From positions 63,345,994 through 63,409,993 of the forward strand of contig NC_066316.1 of assembly GCF_022539315.1 (NCBI RefSeq): DNA of 64,000 nucleotides, written 5' to 3'. The notes below the pieces were generated by a model. That model searched no databases. It worked only from the letters and a program-made list of their open reading frames with translations, and was not told where the DNA came from. This document shows, piece after piece, positions 37,511-52,500 of the stretch. The stretch is from Serinus canaria. Lineage: Eukaryota; Chordata; Aves; Passeriformes; Fringillidae. Positions within the stretch are counted from its first letter, which is position 1, and each line of letters begins with the position of its first letter. Position numbers and translations under genes: made by a program.

Positions 37511-40500
37511 GCTACTGTATCCGTAACTGATGTGTTGGTATTATTTGCTCAACTTATTTATTACTCTCCAAGTTACCCAAAAACAGCTTTGGCAGCCCAT
37601 ACAGGTAAATGTTTTTTTTTTCCTTATACACTAATATATTTACTTATGATGAGACATATGATAACTTCTTTTGCAATTTTTAATTTGTGTCTGATATTAG
37701 TGCATTTTTCTCTTCTTCCACTCTTACCCTTTCTTTCCCCCCTATGTTGAATCAGGACTTAGCAAAATTAATAATAATTTAGAAGCAGCTATAGAGATAT
37801 TTATGTAAGATAAAATATAGATAAATATTTCTTGTGTTCAACAGAAAATTATTCTCCAGAAAGTCTTGTTATGGAGATTCTGCAGGTTTTTTGTGATCAA
37901 ACAGGATGTGCTGCTCAATGTTTGTATACAGACACAGTGATAGATGCCCTTCTTCATCCTGTTCAAAGTTTGCTGAATGGCACAGAGGTTTGTAATAATC
38001 TTCCAAATGATTTTTACATGTATAAAATATTATACTTTATCCATATTTTCCATGTAGAAGCTTTATTTATTCATTTAATATGGTAACTTTTGTGGTATTT
38101 TATACGTTGACTATCATAGTTTGCATTGAATAGTTTAGTTTGTTACTATGATTGGTCTGACATGGAAGTCTTGTGAATATTAGTAAAATATGTGCTGTAA
38201 TGAGACTGTTTCCTTAAAAATACACTGTTTCCTGAAAAAATACACTGTTTAATTTTTTTCATATGTTTTATCTTTTTTCTGTTGTCACTTGGATATTTCG
38301 TGGATGAATATTTTCTCTACCTTCTATTTGAAAGGCAGCCTACTTTTATTTTTTTAATTCAGTTGGCAGCATGTAAGTTAGGTGTTCTCAATAATTAGTG
38401 TAATTAAAATATATAATTCTCCATGGAAAGCAACTATTTTCTGGATTGATAAAAGAAAAAGGGTTTTTTTTCTCCTTTTTTTGTTTTTTTTTCCTTGTAA
38501 ACATTTTTATAAGTATTATGAAAATATTGAGAATTAGTGCCCTCTGTGATGAAGATTTCTGTGTAATGACATTTGAGCATAAGCTGTTAATTTACTGTGT
38601 TTAAGACATTAAGAAATCATCAGGAAGGTGACCTTCAGGTTCTGCATACCTAAGACAGACTTGAAAAAACAGCTTTCACAAAACCATTGAATTTAAAACT
38701 TCCTTTTTTTTCCCCCTCTTCCAAATAGGTGTATATAAACTGCCTTGAAACAACTTTACTTGATGTAGCTGATATTTTGGCAAGGATTGCTGCTTCAGAA
38801 GGTGGTCTTTCTATTCTTCTTTATGGAGAAAATGAAAAAAATGCCAAAGACAGGTAAGAGTGTGTTAATGGATGGCATTAGTGAGCACTTCAATGAATTA
38901 CATTGTTCTTATGAGATTCGTTTGCTCATCTTTCATTTATCTATAATGTGATACTTTTTAAGTTTTGTTTGAGTAAAAAATCTGATTATAAATTAAAGTC
39001 TAGTAGACTGTTTTATAGAATGTATGAGGGAGATCTTTATGTGTAGAACCAGATGGAATGACGATATAAAGAAATGCTAATAGTAAGGGAGATTTTCATG
39101 TTTTTCTTCTATTTCTAATTAATGTGAGAGCTTTCCTTTCTCTCAATATAGTTCCGTTATATTTGTGGTGTTTCTTTTCAGACCAAAGGCCTCTCTTCTT
39201 CAATTTTCCTTGTTTGATTTTATAATAAGTATTCAAACTAACCAAATTTATTGAAAGAATGGATTTAATGTAGGATTTACATTTTAGTACATCTAGTAGA
39301 GACAGACAAAGAAGTTGCCATGTGTAACATTGTACCCAACTTAGGATCAGTGTGCTCCTATGGGTGGAATATAGTTAGCTGATGCTAAAACTTGTAAGAG
39401 CAGTAAAACTGAGATGAGCCTTTGAAAACAGCTAAGCTGCAGGTCATTAAAATGTATGGAATGTACATCTTCTAAGTGGAGAAATCTCTGAATTGTCTTC
39501 CCAACTGGACTCCTATAAAACCTAGAGTCTGTGTAGTTCATGGTCCTGTGGGTTGTGTGGAAGGCAATCGATGTATTTTTGCATTGTATAGAACTATTTG
39601 CCAAGGTTGAATAACTTTCTGTAAGTTTCTTTTCTTCTGTCTGGTGTTACAAGTTATAACATAGTTTGTCCCTCTGCATAGTGGATCATAGTCTCTTTCC
39701 ATAGCTCCTTTTCTCAAAAAAATTTTAAGTTTAGTCAGAGGATTTGTTTCAAGGCTTATTACAAAACAAAATTTTAACTGCATTATTTTATTTCTAGTCA
39801 TACAGCTGCTCATGTGCTTGTTCAGTTCACAAAGAAACTTCTTCATGATGACATTTCTCTTTTATCTGGATCTGAGTTCATGCCAGTTGTTAAAGGAGCT
39901 TTCATTTTTGTATGCCGTCAAGTATACAAAACTTGTGAAGGCCTTCAGATGCTAATTCCTTATGGCTTGCATGAATCCATTGCAGAGGCCTGGAGAAAGG
40001 TAAATTTTGCTTTTGGATTGGGAAAAATCTTACTGTGAGAAGTTCAGCTTGTGTAATAGTTGTTCTTATAGGTTAATTCTTTTTAAGCAGTTAAATAGTA
40101 CTTGAAAATGTTGTAAAAAGGAAGCTCTACTTGCAAATTTTCCTTCTGAATCTGAACCTAGCAGAAATTTAATTTGAGACATCTGTGCCTAAGATTAAAA
40201 CAGGAACTTTTGATGCATTAGTAGACCTGTAATTCAGTGTCCTTGATGATAGATGTTGCTCGATGTTGTGATAACCACTAACCACCACAGATCTTGCCTT
40301 TGCTCTTGGTTTGGGATATTTTGAAAGAAAATACTCCTGAGATGTGCTCTTATTAATTTTCAATTCAACTGGTTTGTGTTGGGTGTGAGATACAGAGAAA
40401 AAAATAGCAGATTGCAATTATTTGTTAAATAGTGAGGTTACATTGAAATATTTTCAAGAGACCATACTGAGAAGTGCCAGGCAGGAGTTTTTGTCTTACC

Positions 40501-43500
40501 TGTGTACATGGATTTTTTATGAAGTTAGATTGTACTTTCACTTCAGTTTGATTGCTAGTGCAGTGTTTTTTCTACATGAAAGAAAGAGCTTGGATCCAAC
40601 AGTTCTGTTTATTTTGCTTTTTGTGATCACAGAATTACAGAATGGGTAAGATGGGAAGGCTGGACACAGTGGGTCTACTGGTCCAGCCTCCCAGCTCAAG
40701 CAGGGTAATCCTAGAGCACATGGCTCAGGATTGTGTCCAGAGGGTTCTTGAGTATCTCCAGTGGGAGAGATTCCACAACCTCTCTGGGTAATCTCGTCTA
40801 GTACTTGTTCACCTGCACAGTAAAGAAGTTCTTTCTCATGTTCATGTAGAACTTTTTGAGGATCAGTTTCTGCCCATTGCCTCTTGTCCTGTTGCTTGGC
40901 ACCACTGAGAAGATCCTGAGTCCCTCCTCTTGATACCCTTCTTTCAGATACTGACAGATATTGATGAGATCCCTCTCATTTGTCTCTTCTCAAGACTGAA
41001 CAGGCCCATCTCTCTCAGCCTTGCTTCATAAATGATGATGCTCCAGTTCCTCATCATCATCAGTTCTATTTTTATTGTTCTGAAAGTCACATGCAGTGTG
41101 AAAATCCTTGTGTGTTGTAAAAAATTACTTAAGATGGAGAAATGATGGCAGATCCTGCAAATGCAGTTTTCAAAAAGTTCACAGGGAAACATATTACAAC
41201 ATTTGAATCATTAAAATTACATTGGCACAATTTAGGTAAAGGTAGCAAACAAATCTTCAACTTTGGCTTCCAGCTTAACTGAAAGCATATTTAAACTGTA
41301 GGTATTAGGATTCATAGTAAAAAACCAAAGTCTAACTGTGTTATTCGCTTTACCCTGAAAAATAGGACTATCTTTTTATGTCTTAGAGAGGGATCAGATC
41401 AAGCTGGAACCAAGAATGGACTAAAAGACTAAATTTGTTTTTTTTCTGGAGGCGAGGAAGTTGGAGGGAAAATGACTGCAAGGGGAAAATAATGGAAGAG
41501 CTTTTCTTCCTTCTTGTATGCTTCTACTGTATGCTTTTATTATGATTTTTTAAAAATACAGTCACAATGTAAACTAAGTCAGAATATACCAGAAGGGAGA
41601 GCTTGAATAGAAGGTACTTAAATCACTATTTTGAGGGTATTTCTCACTGTTTCATATATTAATATTGCCACAAAGCCATACATTGTATTGAAAATAAAAT
41701 ATATTATTACTAAAAATCATAATTATATCACAATAAATTCTGTTTCTCGTCCAAGAATGTTGGTTTTGAAACTTATGTTATTCCTTGCATTGAAAACCTG
41801 AGGATTTTTATTGAATTAAGGAGCTTAGTTCACTTGATCCATGCTGTAATATTCATAACTCAGTAATTTTTTTTTGCTGCTTTCCTATTGTGTAACTTGT
41901 CAGTCTTACTCCAACAAGCCTCTTACTCTATTTAACGTTTATCACAGGCAGAGTGTTAAAAGCTTTTGATGGGCATTTCCAGTTATTTCCTCTAAGAACC
42001 ACAGCATTTACACTTTGTACAAAAGACTTCTTTCCACATTAAAATCCCTTATTAAGGTATAGAACATAATTTAGACAAATTGTCTTGACATGTACAAGAT
42101 ACGTAGACTGTTGAGTGGAAACAAAGTTTACTCTACAAAATGCTATTTCTTCACTTCACTTTGGTAGTCAGATATAAACTGAAGTAGAATCAACATATTC
42201 TTAACTTCAAGATTCAACAAGCTATAACAGGAAAGTCAACTCCATCATCTTACTACTTTTAAAATTGTTTTTTGTCATTTTTCAATTTTAAAACACCTGA
42301 AGTTTATAAAATATCATGCCATTTATAGTGTAGTGAAAACAGTGGACTATGGTGGATTCTTTCCAAGCAGAAGTATCAAATTTTTAATGGCAGGACTGGT
42401 AATTAGTATCCTTTTATTTTACATGTCTCCTGGAGTTTTAAGACTGATGGAGAAAGAAATTATTTTTTTTTCTCAGCAGATTCTGATGAAATTCTGAGAC
42501 AGAATTTATAAAGAAGATAATAAAAGGGGAACAACAGATCCAGTATGATTGACTAGTTTAATAGAATAATCTTTTGTTGATTTTTTACATTTCTTTCATA
42601 AGGTAGTAAATTAATAACTTCTCACTTTATTTCAATGGTGTAATTTGCTTTTTATCCCATAAACATAAAACAACTGAAATAATTAATTTTGAATATGCAT
42701 TCTTTCATGCCAGGTATTTTCAAATATAATTTAAATGACCAAATATAAAAATATGTATATAATTATGTCTGTAACTCCAATGGCATCCATACCAATATAG
42801 ATAAATTTATATAAATTAATTGATAAGTTTAGCATAGTGACTTTAGAGGCTGTTATTTCCATTTCCTGTGACAGAAGCAGAGCAAAGATATGTGTTACAA
42901 TTTTTCCTTTTTTAATTTTAAATACCAATTTTTTATTTGGGAGTCTCCAGTTGGAAAGTAAAGAGGTTTATTTAAGAATTCTAATAAAAAATTTAAAATG
43001 TACTAGCTTTACAATTGTTTATACCCAAGGAAGAAGTAAAAAATAAGCTTTTCTGGAATAAAAACAATATAAAGGAATAGTGTATCCTGTACCAAAGACT
43101 GGACTATAACCAGATCACTGTGGTTTTTTTTATTTTGTATATAACAAGAGAATGAATTAGAGCTAGAGTTTAAAAATGCTGTAAATAAACATTAAAGTGT
43201 GGCGACAGCTCTCTTCGCAGAGAGCAGCAGGCACAACCTTCCCAGGATTTCTCCTGGGGAAAGCACTGAGAAAGCACAGAGAAAGAAGAGAAAACAATTC
43301 TTATCTCTATTTGCTGCTCCTGTTGTTTGGCACAGGTGGGATGTGTTATGGAGATTGTTTACAAAAAGTGATTTCTTAATTGGACACTGGTGATGGTTGT
43401 TTTGACTGATTAACCAATTAGGTCAAAGTTGTGTTGTGACTGTCTGAAAAAAGGTCACAGATTTTTTTCTTGAGTATAGTATAGTATAGCATAGCGTAGT

Positions 43501-46500
43501 ATAGTATAGCATAGCTTAATAAAGCAATTGTTCAGCCTTCTGAATCATGGAGTTACTGCACGTCATTTCCTGGCAGGGAGATGTCCTGCATCAATATTAA
43601 GGAGGTGTTTTTTTATTTTTTTTTAAGGAGGTGTTTTATTTATTTTACAGACAAGTTTGCTTTCAGAAAGAGTACCTACTCCTGTAACTGATGCAGACTC
43701 CACTTCATCAATAAGTCAAGAATCAAAAACCAGGTAACTTAATTTATGCACGTGTATCAGTAATTGAATCATCTTGTAACCCCATGTCTTTCTTGTGGCT
43801 CGATTCCAGCTGGCAACTAAAACTGCACAGCCATTTGCATCCCAATAGCGTAGAGAGGAGAATCAGGAAAAAAAATTATGGGTTGAGATACAAACAGTCT
43901 AACAATTTAGACAAAGTAAAATATAGTCATACTAATAACAGTAATGCTACTAATGGTAATAATGACATTAATAGTAATTAAAAGGGGAGAGAGAAGTAAC
44001 ACACAAGAGAAACAAGTGACACACAACTCAATTGCTCATCGCCCTCTGACTGATGCCCAGCTCATCTCTTAAGACTGGTTTTTTGCCGGCTTTCTGGCCA
44101 ACTCCCTGTAGTTTATGTACTAAGCATGACTTCCCATGCTATGGAATATCCCCTTGGCCAGTTTGGCTCAGCTCTTCTGGTTGTGCTCTCTATGGTTTCT
44201 TGTGTACTTGCTCACTTGCAGAGCATGGGAAACTGGAAAGTTCTTGACTTTGAGAAGTGCTACTTAGCAACAACTAAAATATGTGTTACCAACATTATTC
44301 TTGTCCTAAATCCAAAAAACAGCACTTTACCAGCTACTTTGAAAAAAATACACTCTATCCCAGCCAAACCCAGGACAGTCTTTTTTGCCAAGAGGATAGT
44401 GGTAGGTAGAGAAACTATCCTAACATAGGTCTCAATAGAGCTACAAAATTCTTCCTAGACCTTTGAGAGCTTCCTTGGCTTAGAGAGTGGTGTCTGATCT
44501 ATGTAAAATTGACTTAAAGTTAATTCTCTCTGACTAAAGAATTTGGTTCAAGGAAAATGTGAGTTAGAAATCACAGAACAAACTAGCTGTCTATCTTACT
44601 CCTTTGATGTGGTACTAATTTAAAATGTTGTTCTGCTGAATCATATTTACACCTTCAAAATATTATGTAACAAGATTGGCAGCATTTTTGCTGATACCAA
44701 GTGAAAGGTGTCCTTCCTTTTATACTGAAATTTAATGTCCTTTGATAGAAGTTTATATTCATTAAGACGAGAAATGCACAAGTATTTGGAATTCTGAAAA
44801 TTCAGGACAATGTTGATTTTCCATTTACTGCTCTTATTATGTGAAGCTATTGTGTAAATATAGCACCTTTCTTCATAAGTCCATACCAAGTTCTTGTAGG
44901 AACCTTTAGCTCCTCAAATGTGAGTCCCTCGTAGTGTTTTTACATTGTTGAGAAATTCTGTGCCTGTTTTGCCAACATCTAACTTCCATGTTAATATCTT
45001 AAGATTGTATAAAGTCATACTGTAAATCACACATATGTTTAGAGATTTTACAGGTCTTTTGGGTTCCCCTTTACATCGTCTCTCTCTTCTGTGCTCCTAC
45101 ATAACATTAGTTTTGCCCCTCTGAGTTTGAATATTCACATAAAATGCAGTCTGGTGTATTATCTTTTTCTCCAGATGCTTTTTTAAATCTAATATAAGCT
45201 TATAAATTAAATGAGTAAACGAATTTACAGTGAGTAAAGTACTGTTGTTTTTCAAAGTTAGGAATTGTACTTTTTTCATTTTTCCCATGCTATTTTACAT
45301 ATAGTTTTTAATTAGTGTTTTGTTACTCTTGCAGCTTGTTATGGGAAGAGACTTTGTTGGATGCCTTGTTAAATTTTTCTACCACACCCAAAGGACTATT
45401 TCTGCTTCATAGTACAGATGCCATGAATGACTGTGTGAACTTTATGTGTAACAGTTTATCAAAAAAAATCCAGGTAAGCATGGATTGCATGCTTGCAGTC
45501 TTGGTAGTTTACTTTTTGCTTTTTATCTGATTTTTTGTTTATATAAATATAAACAAAAAATCAGATAATGTGCATTTTTAGTCAGATAATGTGCAAAAAA
45601 GTAATGCCAAAGGCATCCTACTGAATGTGTACAAAAACATTATAATACTAATGGTTTCATTTGCTCATATTGCATATCTCAACCACAGTATTTTGTGTTT
45701 AAGTTTTTATAAGATACTTCATAAAGATGTTTGGTTAGGAATCTGACCCTGGTAAGTCTGTAGAGGATAATATCTATGAATTGTTCAAGTCTAAACATAA
45801 AGTGGATTAAATTCTGTAAACAAGTGTACGAAAGATCAATATTTAAGAGATCATTTGAGAGTTTCATGTCTTCTGAATAACTAACACTGCACTTTTATAC
45901 TTCTTATCAACAGACAAATGAATATGAAGATTTTGGTAATAGAATCATTGTTACACAAATGGCAACAACACCAATGGCTTCAGTAGCTCTGCAGAATTCA
46001 GGTAAATTGAAGGATGATGTTATTATTAATAATTGCATGCTGTAGTCCTTCATTTTGAAAAAAGACAGTGAAAAAGATGTTAAAAAAAGAGCAACTGTGT
46101 AAAATAATTACACAGTATTAACAAAAACTTCTAAATGTTTGTTAAATATTTCTTGATGGAAATTAATTCTCTCAAGCTTTCAAGTCATTCATTAATCTTG
46201 ATGCAGCATTTTAGGGTTTGTTTTATTTTTTCTCCTGATATTATGCAAAATCTTTACTTCACTAGTTTGGATTTCCAGAAATTTCCTGTATGTGTGTGAA
46301 GACATCTGTACCATTTAAAAATAAGTTTGCTGGTGCTTCTTTTTGATCTGCAGATCAGAATTAATAACTGTTGATGTCTGTAATTTTTATGTACATTTCC
46401 ATGGTTACTGACTGTCCAAAGAGTGAGGAACTGCAAGGGCCGAAATGTCATAGGTGAAGTTACACATTAATGAGATGTAAAAGAGATTGTGGTGTGAGAA

Positions 46501-49500
46501 GAATTGTCAATTCAGACAAAGTCCCTTCAAGAGCCAGTCTCAGATAACCTGACTGTTACTGTTATCATTAACAGTCCACGTAGCCATTATATTAAAACTA
46601 GAATCTCATCAATAAAATGAAGGTAATGTCTTAAGCTGCTGAGGAAGTCCATGAGGTACAAAAGTTGCAAATCATCTCTCGGAGTATCTAGAAGGGGCTG
46701 GTGTTGACTGAAAGACTGTCAGAAAGGCAGGCAAATTCTGCCACTCAAGGAAACTGATTGGTTTCTTAGTTAGTTGCTATTTATGCCTCTGGGATTTTTC
46801 ACAGAGCAGGGAGCAGATCCACTGAGGAGTTACCCATCTGTCCTCTTACCCAGTCTAGCTGTAAGGTTTTCAGCCAAATTTCTTCTTATGGCCCTTTTAT
46901 GCCCTTTGTTGTCAGAGACAAATTATATACCAAAAATAATCAGCATTGATTTTCAACCCTTATATTTGAAGATTTCAGAGTTAGAGGGCTCTTTCCTCTT
47001 CTAGTCAAATATTTAACATTTTACATTTTACCAATTTAAATTCAGCTAGTAGTGCTTCTCTTAAAGTTGGTGTTTTTCTAGTCCTTTTCACTGTGGTCTG
47101 TTATAACTTATTTAGGAGTTATAGTGAATCTGTATTTTTAGAACCACAGAGACAATACTAGCTAAGCCTTGATCCATTGCAGTTAACTTTTTAAAGATGG
47201 TCAGAAGCTCATTTACATAGAAGATATATGAATGTAATCCTACTCTAGTGTAATAGTCTTTGGAAACCATTGCTGCAGATTGTAGATTGAACATAAGCAG
47301 ACTGCTCTAGAAAGGCAGTTTTGACTAAAGGATTGAGAACAGCAGGGATAATAACCCTAAGACAATCTGTGTTGTGAAATTTCAGCTTTCAGTATAGAGA
47401 ATTTTGCAAATCTTGGTTAGAATTGTGGTATAAAATATTTCTAATATGAAACTCATGACTAGAACGAACATTTGTTTTAGGCTTTATAAAGGCAATTGTG
47501 ACTGAATTATGGGCTCTTTTGGAGTGTGGAAAAGATGATTTGAGAATAACCCAACCCAAATCTACTCCAGTTGACCCTATTGACCCAAGTTGTCAGAAGG
47601 TGAGAAATTATTTAATCTTACGTTTTTGTATGGAAATAAACAGTGCTGTGGTTCAGATAGGATGATATACCTTTCTGTAAGTTTTTATTATACCTGCTTC
47701 TTTGTACATTTGTCAAAATTGGTGTAATACACTAGTCAAATGATGACTGATAGAGGATTCTTATGTTACATGGTGGTTCACAATGCCAAGGATTAACTAT
47801 GAAATAATGAATAAAAATCATGACAAAACTAAATTTTAAGTGCTTACCATCAGTTTATGTCCAGATTACTGTAATAAAATCAGGAAGAGTGACATTTTAG
47901 ATTATTCTTTGTCTCCAAATTTTAGAATTAAGTGGTAATGAAATACTGTAATTTTCAAAATTGTATGTGCAATTTGATAGGGAATAGATATTTCAGACAC
48001 TATTGCCCTTTTAGATTACATAGATGCCTACCAGGGTATGCAGTCTTATTTTGGACAGGTATATTTATGTTAAGTTCAGCCTGTAAAGGATAAGAACAAA
48101 GTTAATGTAAATGGCAAATAATTGCTAACACTTACTTGGTTGCACTTAACTGATTAACATTCCCTGTTGTCCCTCCTTTTTTTTCTTTCTCTAGTCGTTT
48201 TTGTTTCTGGTAAACTTGCTCACTTACCCAGCCGTTTTTGAGCTCCTGAGTAAACGAGATATACCAAATAAACCCATATACTCATTCCGTGAAGTACCCA
48301 CAGATACAATTGTAAGTATTTTGAAGGAAAAATAATTCTGTGAAGACATTTTTACCTGAGAAAATGTTTTTGTTATAAAAGAGTAAGTTTTTTTCCTATT
48401 AAAAGATTTTGAATTTTTCTGCATTTTGTATTATATACAGCATGAGGGCAGTATATGCACATATCACTTCATATGAATCTAAATTTTCATTTTGAAATCT
48501 TAAAGGTAATATAAATTTTGATGCCTAATTTAAAGATCATTTTTCCTGACTTGTGTTAGAATTCTGTTTTTTTCACAGAAAAAAGGAACATAAATAATCA
48601 TGTTTGTATGTGCATACAGTTACATATGGGAAAATGTTAGAAAATATGTATAATTGTGTTTTGTACAGCATTGCTCTATCACACTATCTGTGGATTTAAA
48701 AAGAATAAAAGAAAAAAAACCAAAACAAAATGAAAACTCAAAAGCCTCATACCTCAGGCTATTTTTTAATAGGACACATAATTCACACAAAGGAAAAAAT
48801 CAGTAATTGGAAAGCTACTGATTAAGACATACTTCAGAGAAATAGCTTCACCATTTCTGTATTTAGTATTATTTTGTATTCAATCATTCTACTGCAGTCA
48901 ATTACGGCTTTTTTCTCATCTACAAAGCAGAGACAATTTGTGACCTTGTGTGGCAGTTAAAATCAGATTTTTTTTCCTAATGAGTTAGCACTTTAAATTG
49001 CTGTTATGTCAAAGTGTTTGTAAAGCACAGGCTCTGGATTGGTGGTATTTCAAGTTGTTTAGACAGAATTTATCATAATAGTGTATATTATGTTTGGAAG
49101 GGATTTTGAATTCTTTTTTTTAATACTGTTTTGATGATTTCAGGAGGAAACTGCATGATAAATTTCATTTTTCCAATCTACTCAATGCTAGTGTATTCAT
49201 CGATGGATAGCTTTGTTCAGTTATCAAGTTTTTTAAGGAACTTGGAGTGAGTAAGATAGATGTATGCTGAAGATCATATATATTTGAGAGCATTCAAAAT
49301 GTGGAAGATCTCAAGAATGATTTTTGCAGCTTTTTGAAGCCAGTGTTATTTTAGCTTTAGAAGCACTTGAGTATTTTTCTGAAATTTTCTGTTTCTAGAA
49401 ATGTCAGTATTAATACAATTGTTCAAAGTTCCCTGAGGAGATAAAGATATTTTGGATGAGGCTTGTCTCAGTTAACTACTGTGCAGCAGTGGGTTTTGTG

Positions 49501-52500
49501 GGCCTAGCCATCCAAGATATGCCTAGCTATGTAAGATAGGCATCCAAGATTATGTAGTTAACAGAAAGGAAATAGCCAGATCTTCTGTTAGTTTAATGCA
49601 TAATGGCTGAGTCTAAGCATTCAGAAAGCTTCTGAAGTTAAGAAGAGATACAGGCTTGTTATGACCATGTTTTTGGGCAGTGATTCCAGAAAGCAAAAGG
49701 TAAAAGATGTATATTTTATCTGACTAGCTCTATCATTGAGTGAACAGATTATCAGTTAGTAACAACTGATAATTGTGATAGTTGATAACAACTTTTGCAA
49801 CTTTTAACTGTAGACTAATCAGGTTTTCATTTGTGCTTTTAGTGAAAAGAAATCTTGCATGTATTAAGAAAAATTTTCCTGTGTTTGTCATGTAAAATTA
49901 CTTTTGAGAATGGAACACATAAATGAGGATTTTCTGCCTGCCTGCAGTCTTCAAGGGTTTCTGCAGTGTATATATTCTGGGGAATCTAGTTTGGAAGGTA
50001 CTCTCTAGACCTGTAGCTTTGAAAGACATTAGAAAAGGTGATTTTCTTCAGTGATTCTAGAGAATCTTAGATGGTTTGTCTTGGGTATTCAAAGTAGATG
50101 ACATCTGACTTGTAATATTTAAACTATGCTCTGTAGCTGAGCAGTGCAAATCTGTCCACATATTTTTTGGATGTAATCCTGTGTTAGACCTCGTTCATTA
50201 TCTTCCTCCCTGAAATCCCAAATCAGAGCTTGGTCTCCTTTCTCAGTAGTCCTCTCACTGTGCCTGCTCTTTGTACTCTTTTGCAGCTCCAAGCTTTGAT
50301 TTATAAATGAGAGAAGGAAGATAATGTCAGAGAAATATCTCTTAGCATTTAACTCTTTGTATGTACAAAGATCTGAAAAAAATCTTAATTCCCAAACAAA
50401 TAAATTGCTTGCATTATCAGTTTTATAAACAGCCAGGTCCAAGCTGAGTTTTTTAATTGAGAATTTTATTGTAAATCTTCTATGTGGTAAAAGCTGTCTC
50501 CCCCTCTGCCCGAAAAATCTAATAGGAAAAGTATGCTTTCACTGAATTTTAAATAAGAGTATATTCTATGAAGACAGTTTGATTTGAAAAGTTCTAGACT
50601 TTTTTTTTTTACTATTGTGAGTTTATATACTACTTATGATTTTTACTTTTCTCCATTGAAAACCAGAGGTTTTTTTAATTTCATTAAAGTATGGGTCTTA
50701 ACTTTCCCTTCATACCTTATTGAAATGACTCAGTGATCTAATTAGGTGCATAATAACTCCCTCTGCTGTCTCTGAAACTGTACTTCTAAAATGTGGAGAA
50801 AATAAAACTTTGTATTTAATCAAGATTAAATAAAGCTCATAAGGATTTTGTAATTTGTTTCTTGTGACTATAGCACAGCAATCTCTCTCTGACATGATAA
50901 CAATGATAACAACACTGAACATGAACAATGTTTTTGTTCCTTCCGTAGTTTTTTTAATGAAATAATTTTTTCAGAAGCAGTTTGCATGTGCAATGAGCCA
51001 GAGGGGAAGCTAATTGGGTTGGCTTTGTGGAAGAAGTGGGAAGCAGCCACAAGTCACTGTTTGCTACATGAGATGCTCCAAGATGAAGGGTGTAAGCCTC
51101 AACATCTGAGCCAAGCCTTGTTAAACCAAGACTAAATGGCTTTGTCTTGAAGCATGTAGTACTAACTGGTGTGAGAAAGGGTTATACTGAAGGAGTTGCT
51201 GTTCTCTTTATTAAAATAGACATGTACACACTTCAGACATACAAAATACATTTTAATTTTTTTTGTGGTGTAATTCTAAAGAAAAAAGAGGATAGCCAAT
51301 ACTCAAGGATTTTTTTGTATTTTTTTACATTTTTAATAGATTTTTTTCCTAACCTCCTACATGGTTAGTAAAGTTTTGCCATTTTTGCCTTCAATTTTGT
51401 TGTTTACTTTTGCGTGGAAAACACCTCCTGTTACAGAAATAATTTCAGTGTTTGTTTTAATAATAGCTTTCATTCAATAGTAAATATTCCTATGAAACTA
51501 TGATGTTCATAAATTATAAAAGCATACATGGTTGTTCACATTTTTCTTGCTTTGACAGGATATCATTGACAGACTTATAATTTTGAACTCAGAAGCTAAA
51601 ATTCATTCCTTATTCAATTATGAACAATCCCATATATTTGGTCTGAGGTAAGGTGCATGTTTTTTATTCTCTGGTCACATCAACTAAATAGGATAAAATA
51701 TGCTTGGATGTGTTACTTCTGACAAGATAACATTGTTTGGGTTTTATTATGTATGAAGGTGAAATTCCCCCTTTTTTTACCATAAGAAGATTTAATGAAA
51801 AATGGCCTACAAAATGAGAACAGTGGCAGATCTAATCTTATTATCTGTAAATAGATATATTGTAATATGAGAAGCAATGATAGAAATTGCATGTTATTTT
51901 GCCTACTTGACTGTAAAAAACAAGTTGTACATCTACTGTACACCAAAATACTAAAATTATTTTTACTATGTTTATGTCATTTTGGTTTATGTAGTTTCCC
52001 CATACTTAAAATTGTTTTTTAACTATTTGTTTAATTATCACCTATTTCACAAAAACTTAGTTTAAGGAGTAAACATAGTTTAAGGAGTATAGTATTTGGT
52101 TCCAAATATTTCTAGAACCTAAAGGTAGACTTAAAAGATGCTCACACTATTTTGCTCGTGTATTGTAATATTAAGTGCTTTATAATTTTAACATAAAAAT
52201 TAGTTTCTGCATTTTTATTCTGTTTTCCAAGGATGACTATGTAAATCCTTGAATTCACATTTTTGTTGGGAACTTATTATAGACAGTTGAAATAAAAATC
52301 TATTAGATTGTACTTCATAATATGGAAAACTTTGATTACCTTGCTTGAGCAAGATATAGCCCAGCTGATTAAGTTCTGAAACTTTAGCTTGTTGCAGCCA
52401 TATTTGTACTTCATTATCACAGTAAAATTATTACATATTATATATGAATGACCATGAGATACAGTACAATTTGTTGATAAGGATGAGCATAGAGGAGATG

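Noticed and set aside
43197..43393. Two short frames of 60-64 codons
   Set aside because: They lie inside the solo LTR, overlap each other in different frames and have no retroviral protein features.
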